Part shown: positions 1 to 6,802 of the stretch, piece by piece
Layout: each line of letters opens with the position of its first letter
How positions within the stretch are numbered: position 1 is the stretch's first letter
NCBI GenBank assembly: GCA_023263995.1
Contig: JALQTQ010000006.1
Location: forward strand, 1-39,974
DNA from: Akkermansiaceae bacterium
Lineage (GTDB): Bacteria > Verrucomicrobiota > Verrucomicrobiia > Verrucomicrobiales > Akkermansiaceae
Direction: 5' to 3'
DNA length: 39,974 nucleotides
The notes under the pieces: generated by a model
What the model was told of the DNA's origin: nothing
The model's database searches: none
Seen by the model: the letters and a program-made list of their open reading frames with translations, nothing else
Translations under genes and position numbers: made by a program

Positions 1-52
1 GGATAAAATCGCCTCGACGCGATTTCTTCACCCATCTACCACAGGGGCAGAG

Positions 53-565
53 ATGGCGACCGGACTATCGAACAAACTAGCGGGGCAGATTGGCGAATAC
101 CTGGTTTGCGCTGAACTTGGGCGTCGAGGGCTGATTGCGACCACATTTACTGGCAACGTTCCCGAGTATGACCTCTTGGTATGCAACCACGCTCTGGGTA
201 CTGTCCCGGTTCAGGTGAAGACGACTCGAGGGAACAACTGGCCAAGCAGTGCAGATCGCTGGTTAAATCTGGAGATCGACGACAAGAGCAAGAGACAGAT
301 CAATCATGGCCCCATAGAGATCAGTAATCCCGACCTTATTTTCGTTTGCGTGGCCTTGGGGAAGGAACGATCCAGGGACAGGTTCTTCATTTGTCGCAAG
401 CGGGATATCCAAGCTGCGTGCATCGCCTCGTACAAACGATGGATGGATCCAAAAGGATGGATCAGGCCCCGTAATTACAAGTCACTCGACAATCGTTATC
501 TGATCGAGGACATGCTGAAATACGAGGAGAATTGGGAACTCATTGAAGAACAGCTCAACGGGTAG
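53..565 (+). CDS. PD-(D/E)XK nuclease-like protein
   Basis: A 170-residue protein with the layout of a small restriction-endonuclease-like fold. Glu15 lies in an N-terminal helix (GQIGEYLVCAELGRRG), Asp40 in EYDLLV, and Gln54-Val-Lys56 follows on the next strand, matching the E...D...(E/Q)xK pattern of PD-(D/E)XK nucleases. Families of this shape include Holliday-junction-resolvase-like and DUF4365-like proteins; which one applies cannot be told from the sequence. There is no signal peptide or membrane segment, so it should be cytoplasmic and act on nucleic acid. The ATG at 53 follows a purine-rich stretch (aggggcagag) that can serve as ribosome binding site. It stands alone on the plus strand next to two unrecognised minus-strand genes and an IS110 element, so it is probably part of an accessory island. 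The fold call is fairly sure; the substrate is unknown. Confidence 0.7.
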   Translation: MATGLSNKLAGQIGEYLVCAELGRRGLIATTFTGNVPEYDLLVCNHALGTVPVQVKTTRGNNWPSSADRWLNLEIDDKSKRQINHGPIEISNPDLIFVCVALGKERSRDRFFICRKRDIQAACIASYKRWMDPKGWIRPRNYKSLDNRYLIEDMLKYEENWELIEEQLNG

Positions 566-619
566 TAGGCGTGAGACGGAGGGAAAAACAGGCGAGTGAA
601 TCAGACCCTCCGCAGAGCT

Positions 620-844
620 TCACCGTTTTCTCAGCTTCCGGATCATCGCGACGAGCGACAGGATGCCGACCAGCAGGCCGACACCCAGGGAAGCCACCCG
701 CAGGTGCCACTCGATTTGCTGCTGCATCGAGGTGATGACTCCGAGGACGGGAGAGGCGGTGCCAACAATGCCGCGAAGGACGAAGTCGATGTCTACGGGA
801 TGGCGCATCGGTTGAGGGGCGGTGTCAATCGCCGCCCTCTTCAA
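620..844 (-). CDS. Small membrane protein, possibly holin-like
   Basis: A 74-residue frame begins at a TTG (844) 6 bp after the stop of the upstream minus-strand gene; an internal ATG at 808 would give 62 residues. The C-terminal part is a clear hydrophobic helix (VASLGVGLLVGILSLVAMI) followed by a basic tail (RKLRKR). A weaker hydrophobic stretch (FVLRGIVGTASPVLGVI) lies before it. A short protein with one or two helices and a positive tail resembles small phage holins and similar membrane proteins, but no family signature is visible. Its tight coupling to the 851-1441 gene suggests the two are cotranscribed. The function is not recognised. Confidence 0.45.
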   Translation of the reverse strand: MKRAAIDTAPQPMRHPVDIDFVLRGIVGTASPVLGVITSMQQQIEWHLRVASLGVGLLVGILSLVAMIRKLRKR

Positions 845-850
845 ATGAGG

Positions 851-1441
851 TCAGTATTTGATCCGCTGCATCGGTAGTTTGTCGCCTTCGAAGGGGACGA
901 TTTCACGGATGGTCACCACGCCGCTGCCGGACGACGGGCTCCCGAGCGAGTCGAGCGAGGCCACGACGCGTGCACTGTTGGCCTGGAAGGCATTGGGCCC
1001 ACCGCTGTGGTTGATCTCCTGCCAGATGGAGATGATCGTGTGACCGTTGCTCGGCTTGTAGAAGAGGCTCAGGTCATCCCCTTTGTGGAAGAAGATGAAC
1101 TTCACGTTGGTGATCGCGCCGATGTTGGCCCAGGCCGATTGCGAGGCGGTGCCTCCCTTGCGGAGTTCAATGATTCGGGCTTCGATGTTGGAGCCATTCT
1201 TCCGGACTTCGAAGCCCGCGTAGTGGGTGTCTTTGATCGTGCTGTTGGTGCCGAAGAAGGCGCTGAAGACCTGCTCGGTGGACAGGGTCACCGGGTCGAG
1301 ATCAAGGAACAGGCCCCGGTATCGCTCGGTTGCAAAGGAGATGGTGTTGCCAGAGTCGAGTAGCGGCCACTCGAACTGGAGGGCGGCCTGGCTGCCGTTG
1401 GTCGAATCAGCAAATCGTCTTACTTGTTCCGTTTGAGACAT
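851..1441 (-). CDS. Unrecognised 196-aa protein
   Basis: The protein is soluble-looking, rich in beta-prone and polar residues, with no signal peptide or transmembrane helix. It begins MSQTEQVRRFADSTNGS from an ATG at 1441 preceded by a weak GGCGAG element. The composition (many Ser/Thr/Asn/Gly and alternating hydrophobics, for example VKFIFFHKGDDLSLFYK) suggests a beta-sandwich or structural protein. It is followed directly by a small membrane protein. A phage-derived or contractile-particle cassette is one possible reading of the pair, but nothing in the sequence proves it. No family is recognised. Confidence 0.5.
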   Translation of the reverse strand: MSQTEQVRRFADSTNGSQAALQFEWPLLDSGNTISFATERYRGLFLDLDPVTLSTEQVFSAFFGTNSTIKDTHYAGFEVRKNGSNIEARIIELRKGGTASQSAWANIGAITNVKFIFFHKGDDLSLFYKPSNGHTIISIWQEINHSGGPNAFQANSARVVASLDSLGSPSSGSGVVTIREIVPFEGDKLPMQRIKY

Positions 1442-1492
1442 CGTCTCGCCATGTCGGAGGTGGCTCGTCTATCTTCTTCGTGAACCGCTAGG

Positions 1493-1526
1493 GCGTCCTT
1501 CCGAGGTGGCCACCTCGGAAAGACGC
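1493..1526. repeat. 34-bp near-perfect palindrome
   Basis: Two 17-bp arms meet without a spacer. The core 1501-1518 (ccgaggtggccacctcgg) is a perfect 18-bp palindrome, and the outer bases 1493-1500 and 1519-1526 pair except for one mismatch. It lies between the start of the minus-strand gene at 1441 and the structured region upstream of the IS110 transposase. No T-run follows on either strand, so it is not a typical terminator. It could be an operator, a REP-like target site of the IS, or part of the IS left end. Confidence 0.75.
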
Positions 1527-1718
1527 AAGAGAGGTCAGACCGTAAATCGTCTCGTGAAATTTCCCTTCACGTTGCCAGCTTGGTCGGCCTCTCTTTTCGC
1601 ATTCAGATCTCGAACAGTTGATTGTGCCAAGATCCATTTCCATGAATCTTCGAGCCCGAAATCGTAAAACCGAGAATGAGGCATCCTCTGTGGTTTTCAA
1701 ACCCATAACTTCACAAAA
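1527..1718 (+). ncRNA. Candidate IS110 bridge RNA region
   Basis: The transposase 5' flank holds nested inverted repeats. The outer stem pairs 1528-1534 (agagagg) with 1588-1594 (cctctct) and continues with 1538-1541 (gacc) against 1582-1585 (ggtc). Inside it, cgtgaa (1553-1558) and ttcacg (1566-1571) form a perfect 6-bp hairpin with a 7-nt loop. IS110 recombinases are known to use a bridge RNA transcribed from the non-coding end next to the transposase, with internal loops that read target and donor DNA. Location and folding fit; the guide pairings with the flanks were not worked out, and the extent given is the whole upstream flank, not a mapped transcript. Confidence 0.5.
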
Positions 1719-2675
1719 ATGATTCCTCACAATTCGACCAATTGGGTCGGCATCGACGTCTCAAAGAGACAACTCGACCTCGCCTCATTACTCCCAATCA
1801 CAAAGCTTCCCAAGACTTTGCCAAACACCCCTCAAGGGCATCAGAAGCTACTCAGAATCCTTTCCTCTCAACCGGACTCAAAGGTCATTCTTGAATCGAC
1901 TGGTGGCTATGAACAGGGGCTTCTCCAGGCTCTCAGTGATCAAGGTATCCACGCTTCTCGGATCAATCCACTTCATGCCCGTTCCTTTGCCAGAGCGACG
2001 GGATTGCTTGCAAAAACGGACCAACTTGACGCCCAGATTCTCGTCCAATATGGCGCGGCTCTTCAACCAGCGGCAACGGCTCCACTCGACCCAGAACGCC
2101 AACAACTTCAAGACCTCTTAAAGTATCGTCAGCATCTTTACGATCAGCTTCATCGTGAAAAAATGCAGCTTGAACATGAGCACGGCAAAACGGTGATACG
2201 CATGATCAAAACTCGCATCAAGAGCCTTGAAAAACAAATCACCCAGCTCGCCCAAGAAGCCGAGGAGATGGCAAGAAACGCACCTACCCTTGCCCCCCTC
2301 CTAGAGATCCTGACAGGGGTGAAAGGGGTGGCCGCCTTAACTGCTCTTTCCCTTTTAGCTGCCATGCCGGAACTGGGACATCTGACTCGCAAGCAAGTGG
2401 CCGCCCTTGCTGGGGTTGCTCCCATGAACTACGACAGCGGAACGATGCGAGGGCAGCGTCGGGTCAAAGGAGGTCGTCGAGAGGTCCGCAAGGCGCTCTA
2501 CATGGCAAGTCTCAGCGCCGCACGCCATGAACCCACCCTGAAAGATTTTTACGAGACTCTCAAGAAAAATGGGAAACCAACCAAGGTTGCATTGACTGCG
2601 GTCATGCGAAAACTCCTCATTCATCTTAATGCATTGATTAGAAGGCATTTTCAGGAATCTCAGCAAGTTTCTTAA
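1719..2675 (+). CDS. IS110-family transposase (DEDD recombinase)
   Basis: A 318-residue protein with both halves of an IS110 recombinase. The N-terminal RuvC-like DEDD domain shows Asp13 (GIDVSK), Glu59 (ESTGGYE), and Asp101/Asp104 (KTDQLDA). A coiled helical linker follows (about 125-190). The C-terminal Transposase_20 domain contains a helix-hairpin-helix-like LTGVKGVAALTALSLLA and GVAPMNYDSG with the expected catalytic Ser240, then a basic GQRRVKGGRREVRKALYMAS segment. Length and motif order are typical and no frameshift is seen, so the enzyme is probably active. It starts at ATG 1719, directly after the structured 5' region. Codon use is visibly less GC-rich than neighbouring genes. Confidence 0.95.
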   Translation: MIPHNSTNWVGIDVSKRQLDLASLLPITKLPKTLPNTPQGHQKLLRILSSQPDSKVILESTGGYEQGLLQALSDQGIHASRINPLHARSFARATGLLAKTDQLDAQILVQYGAALQPAATAPLDPERQQLQDLLKYRQHLYDQLHREKMQLEHEHGKTVIRMIKTRIKSLEKQITQLAQEAEEMARNAPTLAPLLEILTGVKGVAALTALSLLAAMPELGHLTRKQVAALAGVAPMNYDSGTMRGQRRVKGGRREVRKALYMASLSAARHEPTLKDFYETLKKNGKPTKVALTAVMRKLLIHLNALIRRHFQESQQVS

Positions 2676-2692
2676 AAAAATCAAAAACACAG

Positions 2693-2737
2693 TTGCTGGC
2701 ATTATGTTTGCTGGGCATTATGTTTGTTATGTTTGGG
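2693..2737 (+). repeat. Short tandem direct repeats at IS right side
   Basis: The sequence ttgctggcattatgtttg (2693-2710) is repeated with one inserted G at 2708-2726, and a third partial copy (ttatgtttggg) follows at 2728-2738. The unit is about 15-16 bp around cattatgtttg. It lies in the 3' flank of the transposase gene just before the duplicated gene fragment, so it may mark the right end of the IS or a slippage scar at its junction. Confidence 0.7.
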
Positions 2738-2742
2738 TTGGG

Positions 2743-2849
2743 ATCTCGAGGAAAGGAAAGTCCTCATCTTCCTGTGCCGGAAAAGCCAGCTTGACCATGT
2801 GGGCACTTTGCCGGGCGGACCAGCGGTTGACGGCCTGACTGCTTGGTTC
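2743..2849 (-). pseudogene. 107-bp duplicated fragment of the large exported-protein gene
   Basis: These bases match 5654-5760 almost exactly: about 103 of 107 positions are the same without gaps, and the match stops abruptly at both ends. On the minus strand it encodes the peptide QAVNRWSARQSAHMVKLAFP and its neighbours, as found in the middle of the large exported protein at 3775-6570. Here it has no start, no continuing reading frame and no partner sequence on either side, so it is a gene scrap. It sits between the IS110 element and the end of the minus-strand operon. It could be the remnant of a former paralogue or a copy left by a rearrangement at the IS. Confidence 0.85.
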
Positions 2850-2887
2850 CTGATTCTGAGAACGAGTCCCGCACTCACCGCCGTCCT

Positions 2888-3778
2888 TCATCTCGGTTTA
2901 CGAAGCTTCCAGTATCCTGCGGCCAAGAGCACCAGCCCAAGGGTCACCACCAGCCAAAACATCCCGTGCTGACGATCACTTCCAGAATCGGCGAGCGGTT
3001 CTACCGGAGCTTCCCCGCGTTCCTTCGGTCGGGATGCCTGATTCTGTCTCCTTGCCTTGCTCTCAATCTCCGCCCGGAGCTTTTGAAATTTCGGAAGGAG
3101 ATTCCCCTCGTTGTCATACGAAGAGACGAGGTAGGTGAACTTCTGCACTTCGGGGTCATACCCACGGTGCGGGCCGGGAATGGGCAGATGCTGCCACTTG
3201 GGAGGAAGTTGGATCGAGTAGGTGCCCCCCCATTCATTGTAACGGCGCAAACCCTGACCTCTTTTGTATTCCTGTGAGAAATGGACAAAAATCTGGATTT
3301 GTCCGAGAACCGCTTTCCCATTCAAGCTGACTTTGAGATCCCGGTCTGAGAATTGAACAGAGGCTCCTGCATGATCCCAATCCGGCATCCCGGGCTCTTT
3401 CTCGGGCCTGCCGATGACACCTTCTTTGCGGGAAGTCTTCAACACCACGCCAAGATCAACTGCCATCTGATTCAGACGATCGAGAGCTTCCGGCGGATAC
3501 GGGCTTTCTTCGTAGGAGATCGTGCCATGAAGGAGCTTTCCATCCGGCGAACAGGTCATGGTCAACTCGCCGCGTTCAAAAAAGAGACTGCGATTGGTTC
3601 CCTCAAAACGAACGCGCGTGGCATAAAGATAGATTTTGATTCCGCTTCCCATGTGCCCGGAAGGATAAAACCCCTGTTCGTAAAGGTCCTCCACCCGAGG
3701 CTCGACTTTTAGGAGGAGTTCGCGCGTCGAGGCTTCCAGCGAGAGCATCAGGGATAAAAAAATCAGAGCAGCTTTCAT
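2888..3778 (-). CDS. Exported protein with C-terminal membrane anchor
   Basis: A 296-residue protein of unrecognised family. It starts with a short signal peptide (MKAALIFLSLMLSLEAS) and ends with a transmembrane helix (about 273-290, MFWLVVTLGLVLLAAGYW) followed by a basic tail (KLRKPR). The body should therefore be extracytoplasmic with the C-terminus inside. The stretch before the anchor (about 240-272) is polar and charged, a likely linker. The body is mixed alpha/beta without obvious catalytic motifs. Its ATG overlaps the stop of the upstream gene in an ATGA (3775-3778), so it is translationally coupled to the large exported protein and probably works with it. It is the last gene of the minus-strand operon. 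Confidence 0.8.
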   Translation of the reverse strand: MKAALIFLSLMLSLEASTRELLLKVEPRVEDLYEQGFYPSGHMGSGIKIYLYATRVRFEGTNRSLFFERGELTMTCSPDGKLLHGTISYEESPYPPEALDRLNQMAVDLGVVLKTSRKEGVIGRPEKEPGMPDWDHAGASVQFSDRDLKVSLNGKAVLGQIQIFVHFSQEYKRGQGLRRYNEWGGTYSIQLPPKWQHLPIPGPHRGYDPEVQKFTYLVSSYDNEGNLLPKFQKLRAEIESKARRQNQASRPKERGEAPVEPLADSGSDRQHGMFWLVVTLGLVLLAAGYWKLRKPR

Positions 3779-6570
3779 TGTTTTCGGGGAGCTTCGAGGT
3801 GATCGGCCACCTTGATGGGAGCACCAAGAATGGGGAGGATTCTGGAGAACTCTTTCCCTCGTTCAGCCAAAAGGGGCATCACGGTCGTCTGCTTAAAATC
3901 GTCCGACTTGAGGCTCCAAGCTTTGATCACCCCATCGGATTGATAGAGTGCGTTGGGTAGGCCAGACTCGACCCACTCCCATCGTCGGCCTTGACTTCCG
4001 ATGTTCTCGGTGCCCCCGTGAATCGCAGTGAATCGAACGCATCCGTCGAATGGCGATGGGGAAAGCGGTCCCGTCGCCCCAAGGAGAAGTCCGTTATGAA
4101 CGTTCCCCATTTTAACGTAGGCAGGCTGAATTACCCTATTCTGTTCCTGATTAGCGATTTTCCTTCCCGACTCAATCAGGAGCAGATTGACACTCTGCAA
4201 GGAGTCTCCGTTCAGAAGGCGGGCACTTGCTTCAGCGATAATCTCCCAGGCAGAAAGAACATCTTCTTTGAGATTTTCCTGATCTCCGTTATCGTTTCGG
4301 TAGACGTAATCAATCGCATGAAACCCGCTTCTCAAGAATGCCTCATGCTGCCAGGCCAAATCAGCAAAGATCAAATAGCCTCCATGAAAAAGAGCGTATT
4401 GAAACTGCTGTAATCCATCGGCCGTTAAAGCTGATAACCCTGACTGCGTTCCGACGATATCAGCTGCAAACGAGAAATCCTCAATCCCATACTGGAGATC
4501 GCTCAAGCCCGCAATCACCTGACAACCCACAGTCCTTGCCAACCCAGCCCAATCCAACGCCCGATCGGTATCCCAACACTGTCGGTAGTAGTCGTAATAC
4601 TCAGACATGGTTTCGATATTGTCGGTGTAGGAGAATCCACCTCCGAGATAATTTCCCACATTAATCTCATTGGATCCATACGGGACCAGCTCAGCCGGTT
4701 GACCAGGAGTGAGCTGGACCTGGTGATAGCCCAGCGGATCATCGTGGGTTTGTAAGCGGATCAAATACCGCAAGTCCATTTGCCATTGCAGCTTCGTCTG
4801 CTGTGTTGCGACCAGAAACGTCTGCTCATACGCCACATCGATGGTCCCTTTCTTCAATCGCCATTCCAGGGTGATTTTCCCCGGCCGCACGCCTTCCATC
4901 CAGAACTGGGCATTGTCGGGAATTTGCGAGGCTGAGCCATAGACGCTTTCACTTGGTTTCTTGTTGATGCCGCGAGTGACCAGATTGACGGGATCAAGGG
5001 TTTCGAAGTCATAGGGCTCGATCCCGTAGTAGTCGCCAAACTTTTCGTCCCCCCACTTGGCATAAAAGCGGACCTGCCCGCTCTCCGGGCGTCCGATGTC
5101 CGGGTCGAGGCGGTCGAGCTTTCTGATCGTGACCTCGGCTCCGTCCCAGAAGTGATCGGGCATGGCGGTGGGATGGATGCCAAACCATCCCGGATAGAGG
5201 TCGTCGGTGACGCGTTCGTCGTCGAGATAAAGGCCATCAAGATGGTCGCGTTCGGTATCGAGCCGGAGTTCTGAATTGCCCGATCCGGTTTTGCGATCCA
5301 CGTCCGGAATGTCGTCGCAATCGGGAATGGCGTAGCCGGTGGTCGGGTCGATGCGCCCTTCATCAAAATCAGAGTTCACCGCCAGCACTTCCGGAGCCTT
5401 CAGGACCGGGATGAGTCGCCGCAGGGTGGTGCGATAGTTGCCTGCGGGGACCAGCTCAACATCCGGTCGCACTTCGAGGGTGTTGGAACTGCGCTGCCCG
5501 GCCGGGACGGTCATGGTGCGGAGGGTGACCCCCGCTTCCTCCACCCCACTCCCGGTGATGCCGAAGAGCCGGATCTCGTAGTCGCGGTCACTTTCACCGT
5601 CGAGTCGGGGAAGCTGATAAGCGGTCAGGGTCTCCTGCACCGAATAGGTCGGAATCTCGAGGAAAGGAAAGTCCTCATCTTTCTCTGCCGGAAAAGCCAG
5701 CTTGACCATGTGGGCACTTTGCCGGGCCGACCAGCGGTTGACGGCCTGACCGCTTGGTTCGGGATCGACCTGGGCATGGGTCATCCCGAGGCTGATCGAC
5801 TGTTTCCAGTTCTTGAGGCGATCGGTGAAGGAGAATTTCCGGCTCAACCCTTCCCCATCGAGTGGAAACTCAAAGGAGGCATTTGCCTGTCGGAAGTCTG
5901 CCAAGGGGACTGGTTGCAGGATGGGTCCGCCAAGGGTCGGCTGGCTCCAGAATTGTTGGGTCCAGGTCCCCGGAATCGGAGCTCCCTGCGCCTGCATCAC
6001 TTCGCTGAACAGATAAACCGACTCGTAGACCTGAGTGAGCAAGAGGGGTCCAGCCTGGGCAATCTCATCCGATCCCGGCTGATCGGCGGTGTTGGGATCG
6101 AGGCCCAGGGTCGTTTCATCGAGATCGATGATGCCATCGCCGTCGAGGTCCACGAGGTATTTCACGTCTTCCTCATAGACCAGCGGATCACTCCCAAGGA
6201 CACAAACTTCGTAATCATCGGAAGCCCCGTCGCCATCAGCATCGCCCACGGGAGCATTGGCCATCCACCGGATGCGGAGATACATCGCGGTCGCTGAATC
6301 ATCGCAGTCATACCAGAACGGGACCAGTTGATCCTGGCCCCGGTGGGAGAAGTCGAGGTATTCCCAGTGCGTCAGGTCGGTGGAGAACTGGACGAAGTAG
6401 GCCGCATCGAGTTCCCCGTACCAAGTGAGGTCAAAGCCGCTGGGATCGTCGGGAACGAGGATGGGATTGCTGTGATGGGGGCCGCTGGCCTGCCCGGATC
6501 CCGGTGACGCGGTCAGGAAAAGACCCAGAAGCCAACCGGCCCGGCCTGATTTGTGAAATGGTGCACGCAT
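3775..6570 (-). CDS. Large exported protein with calcium-binding DxDGDG loops
   Basis: The ATG at 6570 gives 931 residues and places a signal peptide at the N-terminus (MRAPFHKSGRAGWLLGLFLT...). An upstream in-frame start at 6633 would add 21 polar residues and bury the signal. The chosen start lies 4 bp after the stop of the preceding short frame, with an AAGG close by. Early in the protein is a Y-F-V-Q-F-S-T-D-L-T-H-W motif common in exported Verrucomicrobia proteins. Two thrombospondin-type-3-like calcium loops follow, DADGDGASDD (from residue 110) and DLDGDGIIDLDE (from 141). The remaining 750 residues are not recognised; the acidic, aromatic-rich composition suggests beta domains. A segment encoded by 5654-5760 is duplicated as a scrap at 2743-2849. 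The protein is probably secreted or on the cell surface. Confidence 0.8.
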   Translation of the reverse strand: MRAPFHKSGRAGWLLGLFLTASPGSGQASGPHHSNPILVPDDPSGFDLTWYGELDAAYFVQFSTDLTHWEYLDFSHRGQDQLVPFWYDCDDSATAMYLRIRWMANAPVGDADGDGASDDYEVCVLGSDPLVYEEDVKYLVDLDGDGIIDLDETTLGLDPNTADQPGSDEIAQAGPLLLTQVYESVYLFSEVMQAQGAPIPGTWTQQFWSQPTLGGPILQPVPLADFRQANASFEFPLDGEGLSRKFSFTDRLKNWKQSISLGMTHAQVDPEPSGQAVNRWSARQSAHMVKLAFPAEKDEDFPFLEIPTYSVQETLTAYQLPRLDGESDRDYEIRLFGITGSGVEEAGVTLRTMTVPAGQRSSNTLEVRPDVELVPAGNYRTTLRRLIPVLKAPEVLAVNSDFDEGRIDPTTGYAIPDCDDIPDVDRKTGSGNSELRLDTERDHLDGLYLDDERVTDDLYPGWFGIHPTAMPDHFWDGAEVTIRKLDRLDPDIGRPESGQVRFYAKWGDEKFGDYYGIEPYDFETLDPVNLVTRGINKKPSESVYGSASQIPDNAQFWMEGVRPGKITLEWRLKKGTIDVAYEQTFLVATQQTKLQWQMDLRYLIRLQTHDDPLGYHQVQLTPGQPAELVPYGSNEINVGNYLGGGFSYTDNIETMSEYYDYYRQCWDTDRALDWAGLARTVGCQVIAGLSDLQYGIEDFSFAADIVGTQSGLSALTADGLQQFQYALFHGGYLIFADLAWQHEAFLRSGFHAIDYVYRNDNGDQENLKEDVLSAWEIIAEASARLLNGDSLQSVNLLLIESGRKIANQEQNRVIQPAYVKMGNVHNGLLLGATGPLSPSPFDGCVRFTAIHGGTENIGSQGRRWEWVESGLPNALYQSDGVIKAWSLKSDDFKQTTVMPLLAERGKEFSRILPILGAPIKVADHLEAPRKQ

Positions 6571-6574
6571 GACC

Positions 6575-6772
6575 TTAGCGGTTGGAGTTGGCGGCTCTTT
6601 CTCCCGCTTCGACGGGCTGGGGCTTGATGCCATAACGAATCACCAGGTCCTTCGGCTGGCGCTTTTCGGCCTCCAGCCGGGCCTGCCGGGCTTGGTCAAC
6701 CCGCTTTCGCTCCTCCCGATGGAATCTCAACTCGGCCTGATGCGAAGCGACATGGCGGTGGAGAGCCCGCAT
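6575..6772 (-). CDS. Short basic frame, likely 3' part of the interrupted upstream gene
   Basis: Read from ATG 6772 this is a 65-residue, highly charged, probably helical protein (HREERKRVDQARQARLEAEK). The frame is continuous with the upstream gene: only one TGA (6803-6805) separates them, and the 10 codons between that stop and this ATG are also open and proline-rich like the preceding sequence. The stop at 6575 lies 4 bp before the ATG of the large exported protein, as expected for a coupled operon gene. No ribosome binding site is evident before the ATG at 6772. So either this is the C-terminal tail of a gene broken by a nonsense mutation, or a small reinitiated cistron. Confidence 0.45.
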   Translation of the reverse strand: MRALHRHVASHQAELRFHREERKRVDQARQARLEAEKRQPKDLVIRYGIKPQPVEAGERAANSNR

Positions 6773-6802
6773 GAAGAGTCTGGCGGCGGGATCAGGGGGG
6801 TA

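Larger units (their letters stand above)
1527..2738 (+). mobile_element. IS110-family insertion sequence (ends approximate)
   Basis: The element consists of an IS110-type transposase gene with about 190 bp of structured non-coding DNA on its 5' side and a short 3' flank. IS110 elements usually lack terminal inverted repeats and target duplications, so exact ends cannot be read from one copy. The right limit must lie before about 2743, where a duplicated fragment of a neighbouring chromosomal gene begins. The left limit is set tentatively just after the palindrome ending at 1526. The long 5' and short 3' non-coding parts fit the IS110 subgroup, where the guide RNA lies upstream of the transposase, rather than the IS1111 subgroup. 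Lower GC than the neighbours also suggests acquisition. Confidence 0.6.

Noticed and set aside
1007-1363. Plus-strand 118-codon frame
   Set aside because: It is the shadow of the 851-1441 minus-strand gene, which has more natural protein composition.
1488-1730. 80-codon minus-strand frame left of the transposase
   Set aside because: It crosses the palindrome and the candidate bridge RNA and has no recognisable protein features; the structured RNA explains the region better.
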